Positions 8,620-17,985 of a stretch of 64,000 bases of DNA are shown piece after piece; within the stretch, counting starts at the first letter, position 1, and every line of letters starts with the position of its first letter. Position numbers and translations under genes: made by a program. The stretch is from positions 186,001 through 250,000 of the forward strand of contig NZ_WUBI01000001.1 of NCBI RefSeq assembly GCF_009807035.1, read 5' to 3'. This DNA is from Paenibacillus dendrobii (GTDB lineage Bacteria > Bacillota > Bacilli > Paenibacillales > Paenibacillaceae). Below the pieces are notes generated by a model that saw nothing but the letters and a program-made list of their open reading frames with translations, did no database searches and was not told the origin of the DNA.

Positions 8620-8882
8620 GTTGTATCCTCTCCTTGTAACATGTATTTACCACATGTTTTCTTTATCCAATCATAACGGGGGTGATTCTTCTAAATCATA
8701 GTAGAACCCGCAAGTGATTGGGTTACGAATCCATGAAGAGGATATTTCAGTTTTGAAACCGGAGGTTTATTTGCGGGAAGAGGCTTGTACTTGCTAACTC
8801 TTCGTTATTTAATGGTTATATATTACAAAAATAGCTCCATGATGGGTTTAGTTCTCATTAGCACGGATAAGGAGATGTTGAT

Positions 8883-10151
8883 ATGCAGTTGAAGAAAGGG
8901 CAGAGAATTATGGTAACCAAAGAAAACTTGCCGAACCGTATTAGCTTTTTTTTCGGATGGAATCAGGGAAGTCAGGCAATGAGTATTGATGCGGCAGCTT
9001 TCCTTTTATCGTCAAGGAACCGCTGTGAACAGGATGAAGACTTTATTTTCTATGGGCATCCACAGGCACCAAACGGATCGGTAGAGCATGTAGTATTGAA
9101 GAAAGAAGATCAGGAAGTTATTCATGTTTCTCTCGCAAAGTTATCGGATGATATCGCAAAAATTGCTTTTACCGTAACGATTTATGATGGAGAAGCGCTG
9201 GATCATCGAATGAAAGATATTACTGGCATGTATCTTCGGATTGTGAATACGGATCTTGGGGAAGAGCTCTACCGTTTCGAATATGGAAGCGATCTGTCGC
9301 TTGAGACTGCCGTTGTCGTCGGAGAATTGTACAGACATCATGGAGAATGGAAATGGAATGCAATTGGCAGCGGTTTTGAAGGAGGAATGGCTGCTCTATG
9401 CATCAATTACGGACTTGAGCTGGAGGGTTCGACGCAAGAGCCGGAGGTAGCTGTCTCCATGGCTATGGAAGCTCCTACGATTTCACCCATCGATTTGCGG
9501 AAAAAGCTTGTACAAATAACATTGGAGAAGAAAAGAATGACCGATGTTGCGGCGAGGGTCGGGATCGTGCTTGACATCTCCGGCTCCATGCAGCGATTAT
9601 ACCGCAATGGAACCGTGCAGGATGTGTTGGAGCGAATTTTGGCGGTTGCCTGCAAATTTGACGATAACGGGTCATTGGATGTATGGATTTATGATAACGA
9701 GTTTAGACGCCTGCCTTCCGTCACGGAAAAAGATTTTCATCATTATGTGACCGATCACATTCTGAATAATGCTTCCATCCATAAATTTGGCAGAAATAAT
9801 GAAGTACCGGTCATGGAGGATGTCATCCGCAAATACACAGTCGAAGAGGATTCGGAATTGCCTGCATTTATTATTTTCATCAACGATGGAGGTGTGGTAA
9901 AAGCCATTCGAAAAATCATTACTGCTGCAGCAGTACAACCGATCTTCTGGCAGTTTGTTGGTATTGGTGAGTCAGACTTCGAAGTGCTGAAGAGATTGGA
10001 TACGATGGAAGGGAGAGTGGTGGATAATGCTAACTTCATGCATTTGAACGATTTTAAATCGATCTCTGATGAAGAGCTGTACGATCGGCTGCTGAACGAA
10101 TTTCCATCGTGGCTCAAAGAGGCAGCCTTGAAAAGAATCATTAGGATGTGA
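8883..10151 (+). CDS. TerD-like domain fused to a von Willebrand A domain (TerF-like)
   Basis: Residues 1 to about 178 match the TerD (tellurium-resistance/stress) fold: LKKGQRI, then VYFD-type strands and the conserved GELYRHHGEWKWNAIGSGF that in TerD/TerZ proteins binds calcium. Residues about 225-415 form a von Willebrand A domain with an intact metal-binding MIDAS motif D231-I-S233-G-S235, plus FIIFINDGG. The combination is that of TerF or of 'TerD-vWA stress' proteins, thought to scaffold membrane-linked stress complexes. A strong AAGGAG lies 8 bases before the ATG at 8883. No other ter gene is in the window, so this is an isolated member. It ends only 5 bases from the convergent lipase gene. 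Confidence 0.9.
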   Translation: MQLKKGQRIMVTKENLPNRISFFFGWNQGSQAMSIDAAAFLLSSRNRCEQDEDFIFYGHPQAPNGSVEHVVLKKEDQEVIHVSLAKLSDDIAKIAFTVTIYDGEALDHRMKDITGMYLRIVNTDLGEELYRFEYGSDLSLETAVVVGELYRHHGEWKWNAIGSGFEGGMAALCINYGLELEGSTQEPEVAVSMAMEAPTISPIDLRKKLVQITLEKKRMTDVAARVGIVLDISGSMQRLYRNGTVQDVLERILAVACKFDDNGSLDVWIYDNEFRRLPSVTEKDFHHYVTDHILNNASIHKFGRNNEVPVMEDVIRKYTVEEDSELPAFIIFINDGGVVKAIRKIITAAAVQPIFWQFVGIGESDFEVLKRLDTMEGRVVDNANFMHLNDFKSISDEELYDRLLNEFPSWLKEAALKRIIRM

Positions 10152-10156
10152 TTTGT

Positions 10157-10960
10157 TTACTCCGCAATATCCTTCTCATCACCCGGACAGAATCCGGGAT
10201 TCGCCGAACACATCTGCTTGGTAAATTCCGGCTGAAGCTTGGAGAGCTTGGCGAAATAGCTGGAGATGACATGATTGCCACCTACGGATCCATTCTGGAA
10301 AGGTTGGGAGGATAAGCTCTGAACATGGCTGTAATAGTACCTTTTATCCCGTTTAGGCAGCTTGTAAATGGATGGTGGGGCATGCGTCACGATGTCGAAT
10401 AAGTTAGCGGTCCGATAGCTGTTTTGTACATATTTTGAAAAAGCATTTACAAAAGCCGGATCACCGACTCTAGGAGAACCATACGTAAACAGAATCGGAG
10501 AACGAAAAGCCGTATTGGCCGCAATATCAACGGCGCATAATGTCGCAAGCGCAGCGCCGAGACTATGGCCCGTAACATATAAGGTTTTATCGGGAGATAA
10601 CTTGGCAAGCGCGGCCATCAGTTGATTTCGGGCGGAAGAATAGATGTCCGTAAAGCCGCGGTGCGTAAGGCAGTCTTCCTTAATATATTTGAAATTTTTT
10701 TGTGAAGCGATCGCATCGGAAATCCAGTCCATCGTCGAGCTGGTCCCGCGGAATGCGATGATGATCTCTTCCGGAGACTCCAGTATGAAGCCGAATCGTT
10801 CCCATTCGTTGGTGATGGATTTCGCATCAATGATGTCGCAGAACGAATAATTCAATGGAATGACAAAAGAACCGTCCGTATTCGCGAACTGGGCATAGGT
10901 CTGTCCGCAGATTGCTGCCAGAAAAATTGCCCGTTTCTCCAGATCGTCTATCGTAGTCAT
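10157..10960 (-). CDS. Class 3 lipase (alpha/beta hydrolase)
   Basis: The protein of 267 residues follows the fungal-type class 3 lipase family: AFRGTSS (oxyanion region), the nucleophile elbow G131-H132-S133-L134-G135, then YGSPRVGDPAF, and the likely partners D189 (FDIVTHAPP) and H230 (GGNH). No signal peptide is visible, so it is probably cytoplasmic or released by another route; the substrate may be a glycerolipid or ester. I use the second ATG (10960) because AGGCGGG lies at proper spacing before it; an ATG two codons earlier (10966) almost touches that site. It is convergent with the TerD-vWA gene, with 5 bases between the stops and no terminator. Confidence 0.9.
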   Translation of the reverse strand: MTTIDDLEKRAIFLAAICGQTYAQFANTDGSFVIPLNYSFCDIIDAKSITNEWERFGFILESPEEIIIAFRGTSSTMDWISDAIASQKNFKYIKEDCLTHRGFTDIYSSARNQLMAALAKLSPDKTLYVTGHSLGAALATLCAVDIAANTAFRSPILFTYGSPRVGDPAFVNAFSKYVQNSYRTANLFDIVTHAPPSIYKLPKRDKRYYYSHVQSLSSQPFQNGSVGGNHVISSYFAKLSKLQPEFTKQMCSANPGFCPGDEKDIAE

Positions 10961-11225
10961 GCACATCCCGCCTTTCTAGTACACTATATTAAGAAATGCG
11001 TCGGAAGGTGCTTAAAAGAGAGGCCTTTTGCAATTATTTTTGAACATTTTGATTTGCTTTTTTTGAGGAAATAAGAGCGGCAGAGCTACTTGCACGGGTA
11101 AAGAGTTCGATTTTACCAATATTTTAACGAAGCGGTATAATCTTATTGGATAGTTGATAGATAGGTAGGCTGAGAGATCGCATAGTTTGATATTTTAGAA
11201 AATGGATGCTGAAAGGAGAAGGCAT

Positions 11226-11753
11226 ATGAATTTTGATCTGAATGAAGCGATTGAGGTTTTGGAGCGCACGCCGCGAAGCCTGGAATTTTTTCTCTCCGGG
11301 TTGTCCGATGAATGGCTGGCATGCCATGAAGGCGAAGGGACGTGGAATGTTTCGGAAGTCATCGAACACCTCATTGAAGGCGAGAAGAACAACTGGCTGC
11401 CGAGGCTGGAATTCATTCTTCAGGAAGGCGAAAGTAAGCCGTTTCCTTCCTTCGACCGCTACTCCCATTTGAATCAAAAGAACGCAAGAACCTTCGAGGA
11501 TAAGCTGCTTGAATTCAAAACCATCCGGGCACAAAATCTGATCAGGCTAAAGGAATTCGTTCAATCCGATTCGGACTTGGAAGCGTCTGGTTCGCATCCT
11601 GCTTTTGGTGTCGTTAAAATAAGGGAACTGATCTCCACTTGGGTAGTCCATGATTTGACGCATATGTCGCAAATCGTGCGGGTGATGGCGGAGAGATACC
11701 GCTCGGATGTGGGACCCTGGATCGAATACCTGGGCATTTTGAAAAAGAAATAA
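11226..11753 (+). CDS. DinB-family metal-binding protein
   Basis: A four-helix-bundle protein of 175 residues of the DinB/YfiT type. The family's metal-binding histidines are present: one in the second helix ([11 protein letters not shown]) and two in the fourth ([12 protein letters not shown], pattern HxxxH). Members are thiol-S-transferases or thiol-dependent hydrolases (bacillithiol-linked in Firmicutes); the exact substrate here is unknown. AAAGGAG at 11211-11217 fixes the ATG at 11226; the frame is open further upstream, but without such a site. It is a single gene with a long hairpin downstream. Confidence 0.9.
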   Translation: MNFDLNEAIEVLERTPRSLEFFLSGLSDEWLACHEGEGTWNVSEVIEHLIEGEKNNWLPRLEFILQEGESKPFPSFDRYSHLNQKNARTFEDKLLEFKTIRAQNLIRLKEFVQSDSDLEASGSHPAFGVVKIRELISTWVVHDLTHMSQIVRVMAERYRSDVGPWIEYLGILKKK

Positions 11754-11867
11754 TGACAGACCCGCGCAAAAAGAGGCTAAGTCAGCCCCTTGGAAGATAG
11801 TTACGGATGGGTAGAGCTTTTGGCATATGCCACGCCCATCCAAAGGGATATACATATTCCAGCGATC

Positions 11868-11926
11868 AACCCCACGCCTGTTCTCTACGGCTCTCGATTC
11901 AGGGAGAGAAAAGGCGCGGGGTTATT
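11868..11926 (+). terminator. Long hairpin terminator after the DinB-like gene
   Basis: AACCCCACGCCT (11868-11879) pairs with AGGCGCGGGGTT (11912-11923) with one mismatch, and the long loop contains a second small stem (TTCTC/GAGAA). Only a short T run follows, so termination strength is uncertain. It is the main structure in the gene-free stretch 11754-12092; the other is the shared element at 11988. Confidence 0.6.
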
Positions 11927-11987
11927 TGCGTTGCTAAAAAATCAATGTTGGGAGGTATATGAAATAGATTCTTTTCTATAACTTTTT

Positions 11988-12022
11988 AAATATTTTCCAT
12001 ATGAAAAGTGCCATGATAGCAT
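11988..12022 (+). repeat. Shared bipartite upstream element, copy 1
   Basis: AAATATTTTCCATAT (11988-12002), a 9-base spacer, then CATGATAGCAT (12012-12022). A near copy with the same spacing precedes the ankyrin lipoprotein gene (13369-13403). The element ends 70 bases before the efflux-pump start. It may be a common promoter or a regulator site. Confidence 0.6.
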
Positions 12023-12092
12023 ACTAGATGCAGCATGTAAGAAGTAGATGAACGGATTTATCTATGGGTTTGACTGCAGAGGGAGAGTACAG

Positions 12093-13304
12093 ATGTTATC
12101 CAAATCATCGTTTCCGTTATTGTTATTAAACATGTTTCTGGCGATGCTGGGCACGGGCCTGGTCATTCCGATCCTGCCGGATTTGTTGAAAGAGTTTGGC
12201 GCTGGCGGCCAAGCTGCGGGGTATTTGGTGTCGTGCTTCGGCCTGACCCAATTTTTATTTTCGCCCCTGGCTGGCAATTTGTCGGACAAATACGGGCGTA
12301 GACCCATCATCGTCACGGGGCTTGCATTGTTTGCAGTCTCCAACCTGCTGGCGGCTGCAGCGAATGGACTCCCCTTATTATTCGTTTCGCGCTTAATTGG
12401 TGGAGTAGGTTCTGCTGCCTTGGTACCGGCCATTATGGCTTACGTTGCCGACATTACGACGGATGAAGAGCGCAGCAAGGCGATGTCATGGCTCGGTGCA
12501 TCCATGTCATCGGGCTTCATTATCGGTCCGGGCGTCGGCGGATTCCTGGCCGAGCTTGGGCTCAAGGCTCCGTTTTACGCATCTGCTTGTATTGGTGTGC
12601 TGGCGATGTTGTGCAGCTTGAAAATGCTGCCGGAATCGCTGTCGCCGCAAATTCGCCGGATACGCCAGCAAACGAAGGTAGAGCGGAAGAGCGTATTTCG
12701 GGAGCTGGCGCTTTCGGTGAAATCACGCTACTTCATTCTGCTGCTGATCGTGTTCGCCACGACCTTCGGCCTCACGCACTTCGAGGCGATTTTCCCGCTG
12801 TTCGTCGTTCGGGGCTACGGGTTCACGACACGCGACATCGCGATTCTGATTACCGTGTGTTCACTCGTGGGTACGTTTAACCAGGTCGTATTGACGAACT
12901 GGATCACGCGCCGTTTTGGAGAAAAGCGGGTCATCAGCGCCATGCTTCTGCTGTCCGCCGTATCCCTCGTGTTTTTATTGTTTTCGGGGCATTTCTTGTA
13001 TGTCATGCTGGTCACAATGCTCTTCTTTACCTTCAACAACATTCTTCGTCCTACGCTGAATACGATGCTGTCCAAGGAGGCTGGCGAGGAACAGGGCTTC
13101 GTGGCCGGTATGAGCAACGCGTATATGAGTCTTGGCAATATCTTCGGTCCGGCGCTCGCCGGGATACTATTCGACATCCATATCGATCTACCATATCTCT
13201 TTGGCGCTGTCGTGCTGCTCGCAAGCAGCATTGTGGCGGTTAGATGGATCGGAAGGAAGGGAAGCGGCGTTTCCGCGAATATGGATCAATCAACCGGAAT
13301 TTAA
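12093..13304 (+). CDS. MFS multidrug efflux transporter (DHA1, 12 segments)
   Basis: This 403-residue polytopic protein has the features of drug:H+ antiporter family 1: motif A in the loop after segment 2 (GNLSDKYGRRP), motif C in segment 5 (IIGPGVGGFLAE), and the opening LLLLNMFLAMLGTGLVIPILPDLL typical of TetA/NorA/Blt-like pumps. The likely role is proton-driven export of drugs or metabolites at the membrane. I chose the ATG at 12093 because AGGGAG lies 7 bases upstream; an upstream in-frame ATG at 12048 has none. It shares a bipartite upstream element with the following ankyrin lipoprotein gene, suggesting co-regulation. The substrate is unknown. Confidence 0.9.
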   Translation: MLSKSSFPLLLLNMFLAMLGTGLVIPILPDLLKEFGAGGQAAGYLVSCFGLTQFLFSPLAGNLSDKYGRRPIIVTGLALFAVSNLLAAAANGLPLLFVSRLIGGVGSAALVPAIMAYVADITTDEERSKAMSWLGASMSSGFIIGPGVGGFLAELGLKAPFYASACIGVLAMLCSLKMLPESLSPQIRRIRQQTKVERKSVFRELALSVKSRYFILLLIVFATTFGLTHFEAIFPLFVVRGYGFTTRDIAILITVCSLVGTFNQVVLTNWITRRFGEKRVISAMLLLSAVSLVFLLFSGHFLYVMLVTMLFFTFNNILRPTLNTMLSKEAGEEQGFVAGMSNAYMSLGNIFGPALAGILFDIHIDLPYLFGAVVLLASSIVAVRWIGRKGSGVSANMDQSTGI

Positions 13305-13368
13305 GAACATATCGTTGCAGCAGGGTCCCGTATTACTATATGGAAAACGTAAGAAATACGAATGATTT

Positions 13369-13403
13369 TAATATTTTTCATATAGCTCCGCACATGATAG
13401 CAT
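13369..13403 (+). repeat. Shared bipartite upstream element, copy 2
   Basis: TAATATTTTTCATAT (13369-13383), a 9-base spacer, then CATGATAGCAT (13393-13403). It matches copy 1 at 24 of 26 positions in the two blocks. It ends 29 bases before the ankyrin lipoprotein start codon. Confidence 0.6.
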
Positions 13404-13432
13404 GTTTTTAAGAAAGAAAAGGAGTCATGTGT

Positions 13433-14140
13433 ATGTTTCGTCTCATCATCATTCTGTGCATTGTTTTGCTTACTTCCTGCCAAATGGTTCAAGAATCCCA
13501 GCAGAGTTCAACGAATGCAACGCAATCCAAGGATAAGAGGGTGAAAGCGGTGAATCAACCATTGATTTTGTCAGCTGAAAAAGGCGACTTGGACAGCGTC
13601 TTAAAACTGCTTCAGAACGGAGCGGATATCGATGCAGTGGATGATCGCGGCAGAACAGCCACCATGGCTGCGACTTACAATCATAAACCGGAGATGGTCA
13701 AGCTCCTCATCGAAAAGGGTGCGGATATTAATATCCGCGACCATAACCTTAATAACGTACTCTTGTATGCCGGTGCGGAAGGAATGCTGGATATCGTAAA
13801 GCTTGCGATTGATGCGGGAGCAAATACCAAGCTGACGAACCGGTTCGGGGGAACGGCGCTGATCCCTGCCTCGGAACGGGGCCATGTCGATGTTGTCGAA
13901 GAACTGCTTACCCGCTCCGATATTGACGTCAATCATATCAATCAATTGCATTGGACGGCTTTGTTGGAAGCGGTCATTCTGGGAAGCGGCGGAGAGAAAC
14001 ATCAGAAAATCGTGAAGCTGCTGGTCGATCACGGTGCCGACGTTCATATCGCTGATCGGGATGGAATTACGCCTTTGCAGCATGCCCAAAATCGCGGATA
14101 CGAAGCAATTGAACGAATTCTTAAAAATTCGGGTGCATAA
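13433..14140 (+). CDS. Ankyrin-repeat lipoprotein
   Basis: The N-terminus is a lipoprotein signal peptide with lipobox L-T-S-C16, so the mature protein would be tethered to the outer face of the membrane. After a Ser/Thr/Gln-rich linker (residues 17-40) come five to six ankyrin repeats (about 42-235), for example ADIDAVDDRGRTATMAATY and ADVHIADRDGITPLQHAQ. These are protein-binding scaffolds; the partner is unknown. AAAAGGAG lies 8 bases before the ATG at 13433; the ATG two codons earlier would be too close. It is preceded by the same bipartite element as the efflux pump gene and followed by a strong terminator. Confidence 0.9.
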   Translation: MFRLIIILCIVLLTSCQMVQESQQSSTNATQSKDKRVKAVNQPLILSAEKGDLDSVLKLLQNGADIDAVDDRGRTATMAATYNHKPEMVKLLIEKGADINIRDHNLNNVLLYAGAEGMLDIVKLAIDAGANTKLTNRFGGTALIPASERGHVDVVEELLTRSDIDVNHINQLHWTALLEAVILGSGGEKHQKIVKLLVDHGADVHIADRDGITPLQHAQNRGYEAIERILKNSGA

Positions 14141-14201
14141 ATCGGGTGCATAAAATGGAGGTTCCTTCATGATCGTTTCACGGAGGATACCCGAAATGAA
14201 C

Positions 14202-14236
14202 AAGAGCGAACGGAAAGTCCGTTCGCTCTTTTCTTT
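14202..14236. terminator. Bidirectional terminator after the ankyrin lipoprotein gene
   Basis: A perfect 13-base-pair stem (AAGAGCGAACGGA / TCCGTTCGCTCTT), 3-base loop, and a T-rich tail. It lies between two convergent genes. Confidence 0.9.
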
Positions 14237-14269
14237 CGAGATGGCAGATATTATTTCGCAGCCACTGGA

Positions 14270-15478
14270 TCAGCCGGAGATTTTTTCGTTTTCGCGGATG
14301 GGAACAGGCTTCATTTTCCGATTTCCGATTCTGAATTGAACGACAATCATGATCAACACGACGACCGTCAACCCCAGAATCGCAGGAGGAAAGTTTCCGG
14401 TATAATCGTGGATCATACCGACGCTAAGCGGACCTAAGGAAGCGAAAATATAACCGCCGGATTGCGTCATTGCGGATAACGCATTAACTTCTTCCATATT
14501 CGTCGCCTCGTCGATCGGCAGCATCAAAGCCATGGGGAACAATCCGCCTGCCCCGATTCCGAGGAAGATGCAGGTGAGCCAAGGCGTCACGGACGTTTGT
14601 AGCAGCACCAGGCCGACCAGCTCCATCACGGAGCAGCCGATCAGCCAGACTACCCGGTGCTGAAAACGGCTGACCAGGATAGGGAGCAGAAAGCTGACCG
14701 GTATTTGCACGAGCGTGAATAAAGTTAAAATCATGCCTGCCGTACGCTTGTCATAGCCCATTTCCTGAACGATCGGCGGGAGCCATGCAGTAATCGAGTA
14801 AAACATGAAAGCCATCATGCCGAAAAAACAGGTCAACAGCCATGCACGTTTATTGCGTAACGGCAGCTTTAATCCGTTGTTCACGGCTGCGGATGAAATG
14901 CCGGCAGCGCCAGGACTTGGCGTGTTCGCTGTCTTCTGTATGGGTCTCCACCAAAAGAAGAGGGCGATGACAGCCAAAACCGACCAAGTGGCGACGGAGG
15001 CCTGCCAGGAATGATTTAGTTTATTTTGCAAAGGTACAGAAAGCGCAGATCCCAAGGCAGCGCCTATGACCATCGCCATGGAATACACTCCCACGACGGA
15101 CGAAGGGTTGGAAAAATTCTTCTTGATAAATCCGGATAGCAGCGGACCGATGATGGCGATTCCCATTCCGGCAAGAAAAGCGGTTGCCAGCATCAGCCAT
15201 GCCGTGTTCACGACATATCTTGCGGCAGTAGCAGCGCCAATCAGGATCAAGCAATAGGCAATGGTACGTTCAAGGGTCCAGCGTTTGCTTAATTTAACCG
15301 CCGCCGGTGCAAAGAAGCCCATGCACAGTACAGGCAGGGAGGTCAACAAACTGGCTGTGGAGCCGTTCATCCCTAATGTCTCTTGAATCGTCCCAAGCAA
15401 GGGCGAAACGGACGTGATAACGGGACGCAGATTCAGTGAAGCAAGAAATAGGGCCATAATAAGAAATATAAAACGCAT
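14270..15478 (-). CDS. CynX/NimT-type MFS transporter
   Basis: The protein of 402 residues has about 12 membrane segments and the family hallmark near the N-terminus, LASLNLRPVITSVSPLL, seen in CynX (cyanate), NimT (2-nitroimidazole) and YeaN. These export or import small organic molecules; the substrate is not predictable. I place the start at the ATG at 15478, after GGAG 11 bases away; the frame continues upstream to 15583 but those starts have no ribosome binding site and would overlap the divergent gene. The divergent LysR gene is its likely regulator, by analogy to cynR-cynX. Confidence 0.9.
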   Translation of the reverse strand: MRFIFLIMALFLASLNLRPVITSVSPLLGTIQETLGMNGSTASLLTSLPVLCMGFFAPAAVKLSKRWTLERTIAYCLILIGAATAARYVVNTAWLMLATAFLAGMGIAIIGPLLSGFIKKNFSNPSSVVGVYSMAMVIGAALGSALSVPLQNKLNHSWQASVATWSVLAVIALFFWWRPIQKTANTPSPGAAGISSAAVNNGLKLPLRNKRAWLLTCFFGMMAFMFYSITAWLPPIVQEMGYDKRTAGMILTLFTLVQIPVSFLLPILVSRFQHRVVWLIGCSVMELVGLVLLQTSVTPWLTCIFLGIGAGGLFPMALMLPIDEATNMEEVNALSAMTQSGGYIFASLGPLSVGMIHDYTGNFPPAILGLTVVVLIMIVVQFRIGNRKMKPVPIRENEKISG

Positions 15479-15580
15479 TAAATTATCAACTCCATCTTTC
15501 ATAATCATCGTTGTCTGAGGGTCAAATCCAGTGTAAAGGAAAGACCATCGATTGATCAATCCTATTATTTCTATTATTAT

Positions 15581-15597
15581 CATTAGTATTACTAATG
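15581..15597. promoter_or_regulatory. Palindromic LysR-type operator
   Basis: A perfect inverted repeat, CATTAGT-ATT-ACTAATG, containing the T-N11-A core expected for LysR boxes. It lies in the divergent intergenic region, 17 bases before the LysR start. Binding by the adjacent regulator is inferred. Confidence 0.6.
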
Positions 15598-15614
15598 AAA
15601 AGTTGGTGAGTCGA

Positions 15615-16493
15615 TTGGAAATCCGTCAGCTTCATTATTTTATGGCAGTATGCGAAGAGATGCACTTTACGAAAGCAGCTGAAAAAATCGGCGTATCTCA
15701 GCCAACGCTAAGCCAACAGATTCGCGCGCTGGAGGATGAGCTTCATATGCCTTTATTTGACCGGATTGGCAAAAAAATAGCGCTCACCGAAGCGGGGATG
15801 CTGCTGTTAACCAATGCGACCACGATTATGGACACACTGCAGAACGTCAAGGATTCGATCGCGGATCTCCGCCATCTTCATGGCGGGAAAATCAGGGTGG
15901 GTATTATGCCCTCCGATTTGGACTATCGGATTACGCAGCTTGTCATTGACTTCCATCATGCGTTTCCAAAAGTGAAATTGATGGTGATCTCATCCATCGA
16001 TATTCTCCAGCAGGTGCTGGACAGCGAAGTTGATATCGGCATTGGCGTGAATGTAGAGCCAAATGACCGCTTGATTACCATCCCTTTATGCCGTGAGGAT
16101 TATGTATTGACGGTTTCCACGGAGCATCCGTTAGCGAGTCGAAAGAGCATTGAGCTGAAGGAATTAAAGGATCTGCCCGTCATTATGTATCCCGAGGGAT
16201 ATCTCGGCCGCGATTTAGTGGAAGAGGTTGTGCGGAAGCACGGATTCCAGCTCCATTCGATTCTTGAGACCAGTACGGCCACTTCGATTATCAATCTGGT
16301 GAAGGCCAACATCGGAGCTACGGTGCAGCCCAGCCTGTTGATGCAACAAATCAATGATCCGGATTTGCGAATCATCCGCATCCAAGATCATGCGCCAAGC
16401 CGAAGCATGGCGATCATTTACCGCTCTGACCGTTACCTGAGCCAAGCGGCAAAGGCTTTTATTGACCGGGTCAGAGCCTATTTCCAAGACTAG
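15615..16493 (+). CDS. LysR-family regulator of the divergent MFS gene
   Basis: The N-terminus is a standard LysR winged helix-turn-helix (LEIRQLHYFMAVCEEMHFTKAAEKIGVSQ in part, then TLSQQIRALEDELHMPLF), and residues about 90-290 form the periplasmic-binding-protein-like effector domain. I choose the TTG at 15615 because GGTGAG sits just before it and because relatives start at this point; the frame is open to an ATG at 15552 that would overlap the divergent MFS promoter. It resembles CynR-type regulators. The histidine kinase gene starts 10 bases after its stop, so it may be co-transcribed with the two-component system. Confidence 0.9.
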   Translation: MEIRQLHYFMAVCEEMHFTKAAEKIGVSQPTLSQQIRALEDELHMPLFDRIGKKIALTEAGMLLLTNATTIMDTLQNVKDSIADLRHLHGGKIRVGIMPSDLDYRITQLVIDFHHAFPKVKLMVISSIDILQQVLDSEVDIGIGVNVEPNDRLITIPLCREDYVLTVSTEHPLASRKSIELKELKDLPVIMYPEGYLGRDLVEEVVRKHGFQLHSILETSTATSIINLVKANIGATVQPSLLMQQINDPDLRIIRIQDHAPSRSMAIIYRSDRYLSQAAKAFIDRVRAYFQD

Positions 16494-16503
16494 GAGTGAG
16501 CAT

Positions 16504-17985
16504 GTGTCTATCCGGATTAAACTGTTGCTATCCTATACCGGAATGCTTGTCGTCAGCCTGTTGGTTTTTGTCTTGACTGCCAGCTTGTTCACGATCGCGG
16601 CAACGGGTGACATTCACAGCTTTCGGGATTTTTATAAAGTCCACTATCAGCTCAACCCTTTGACCGAACAAGAGGAATCCATCTTTCTCGAATTGAAGTA
16701 TCTGGCGAAAAAGGAACCTGACAAGCTTCAGGACATCGAGCTTTTGCAGGATTATGATTTCAAGCTGAAAACCGTACGGGCCGGACTCTACGTCCGCAGG
16801 GAAGACAGCCAAATTTTTGAGTCGCATACGTTTAACCAGCCCAAGCTGGAACAGAATTTACCTTCTTATGACCTGAATAATAATCAGATCCGCAGCACCT
16901 TCAACATCGGTGAGCGCTTTTACGCCTACGCCAAATTCGATTTCCGCTATTCAGACGGCAAAAAAGGCAGCGTCTTCGTTATCCGAGAACGGAGTCCTTT
17001 TGGTGAGGTGACAAGAAGGCTGATGCCTGTGCTGGTGGTTAGTCTCATCGGCGTTATCGTGATTGCGAACGTGCTCCTGTTCCGATGGATTACGCGAAGC
17101 GTCGTCAAACCGCTGGACAAGCTGAGAAATTCGGCCGAATACATCCAGCAGGGGAATCTCCAGTTCTCGCTGGATCTGAATTCCAAGGACGAGATCGGGC
17201 AGCTGAACGAGGCGTTCGAAAACATGCGGATGCGGCTGCATGAATCGGTCCAGCTTCGGTTGCAGGATGAAGAGAACCGTAAGGAACTCATCTCGAATAT
17301 CTCCCACGATTTGCGCACGCCCATTACGAATATCAAAGGCTACATTGAAGGGATTCGTGACGGTGTGGCCGATACGCCGGAGAAAATGGATAAGTACGTG
17401 AACATTATTTATTCAAAGGCCGTAGATCTGGAGAAACTTGTGGAGGAGCTGTTCCTTTACTCCAAGCTCGATTTGAAGGAAGTGCCGTTCATGTTCGAGC
17501 CAGTGGATATCATTGGCTTTCTAGACGACTGCATTGACGAACTGCATGATGTTCTGGAGGAGAAGGGCATTTCGCTCGAGTGGGGGGAGCGTCCGGATCG
17601 TGGAATCGAGGTCATCGCCGACCGGGAAAAAATAAAGCGCAACGTACTCAACATCATCGGAAACGCCCAGAATTTTATGGACAAACACGAACAAATCATT
17701 CGAGTTTCCGTTCAGGCTTCGCCGGAATGGGCTACGATCGAAATCAAGGATAACGGGCGAGGCATCCCTCCGGATGCAATTCCGCATATTTTCGAACGGT
17801 TTTACCGTGCCGAAGAGTCGCGTAACTCTTCAACGGGCGGCAGCGGACTCGGACTTGCCATCGCGAGCCAGATCATCGAAGGACATGGTGGAACCATTTG
17901 GGTGGAAAGCGAACTTGGTGCGGGTACCAGGATGTTCTTCACCCTGAAACGGACAACGAATCAAGGAGGTACGACAAATCCATGA
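16504..17985 (+). CDS. Sensor histidine kinase
   Basis: The order is typical: membrane segment 1 (about 7-29), an extracytoplasmic sensing region of about 145 residues, segment 2 (about 174-195), HAMP (195-248), HisKA dimerisation domain with the phosphorylated H268 in ISHDLRTP, and a HATPase domain with DNGRGIPP and GGSGLGLAIASQI. The GTG at 16504 is supported by AGGAG 7 bases upstream; an earlier ATG (16462) lies inside the LysR gene. Its last codons overlap the response regulator start (ATGA). The signal sensed is unknown; the downstream SLH gene is a plausible target of the pair. Confidence 0.93.
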   Translation: MSIRIKLLLSYTGMLVVSLLVFVLTASLFTIAATGDIHSFRDFYKVHYQLNPLTEQEESIFLELKYLAKKEPDKLQDIELLQDYDFKLKTVRAGLYVRREDSQIFESHTFNQPKLEQNLPSYDLNNNQIRSTFNIGERFYAYAKFDFRYSDGKKGSVFVIRERSPFGEVTRRLMPVLVVSLIGVIVIANVLLFRWITRSVVKPLDKLRNSAEYIQQGNLQFSLDLNSKDEIGQLNEAFENMRMRLHESVQLRLQDEENRKELISNISHDLRTPITNIKGYIEGIRDGVADTPEKMDKYVNIIYSKAVDLEKLVEELFLYSKLDLKEVPFMFEPVDIIGFLDDCIDELHDVLEEKGISLEWGERPDRGIEVIADREKIKRNVLNIIGNAQNFMDKHEQIIRVSVQASPEWATIEIKDNGRGIPPDAIPHIFERFYRAEESRNSSTGGSGLGLAIASQIIEGHGGTIWVESELGAGTRMFFTLKRTTNQGGTTNP

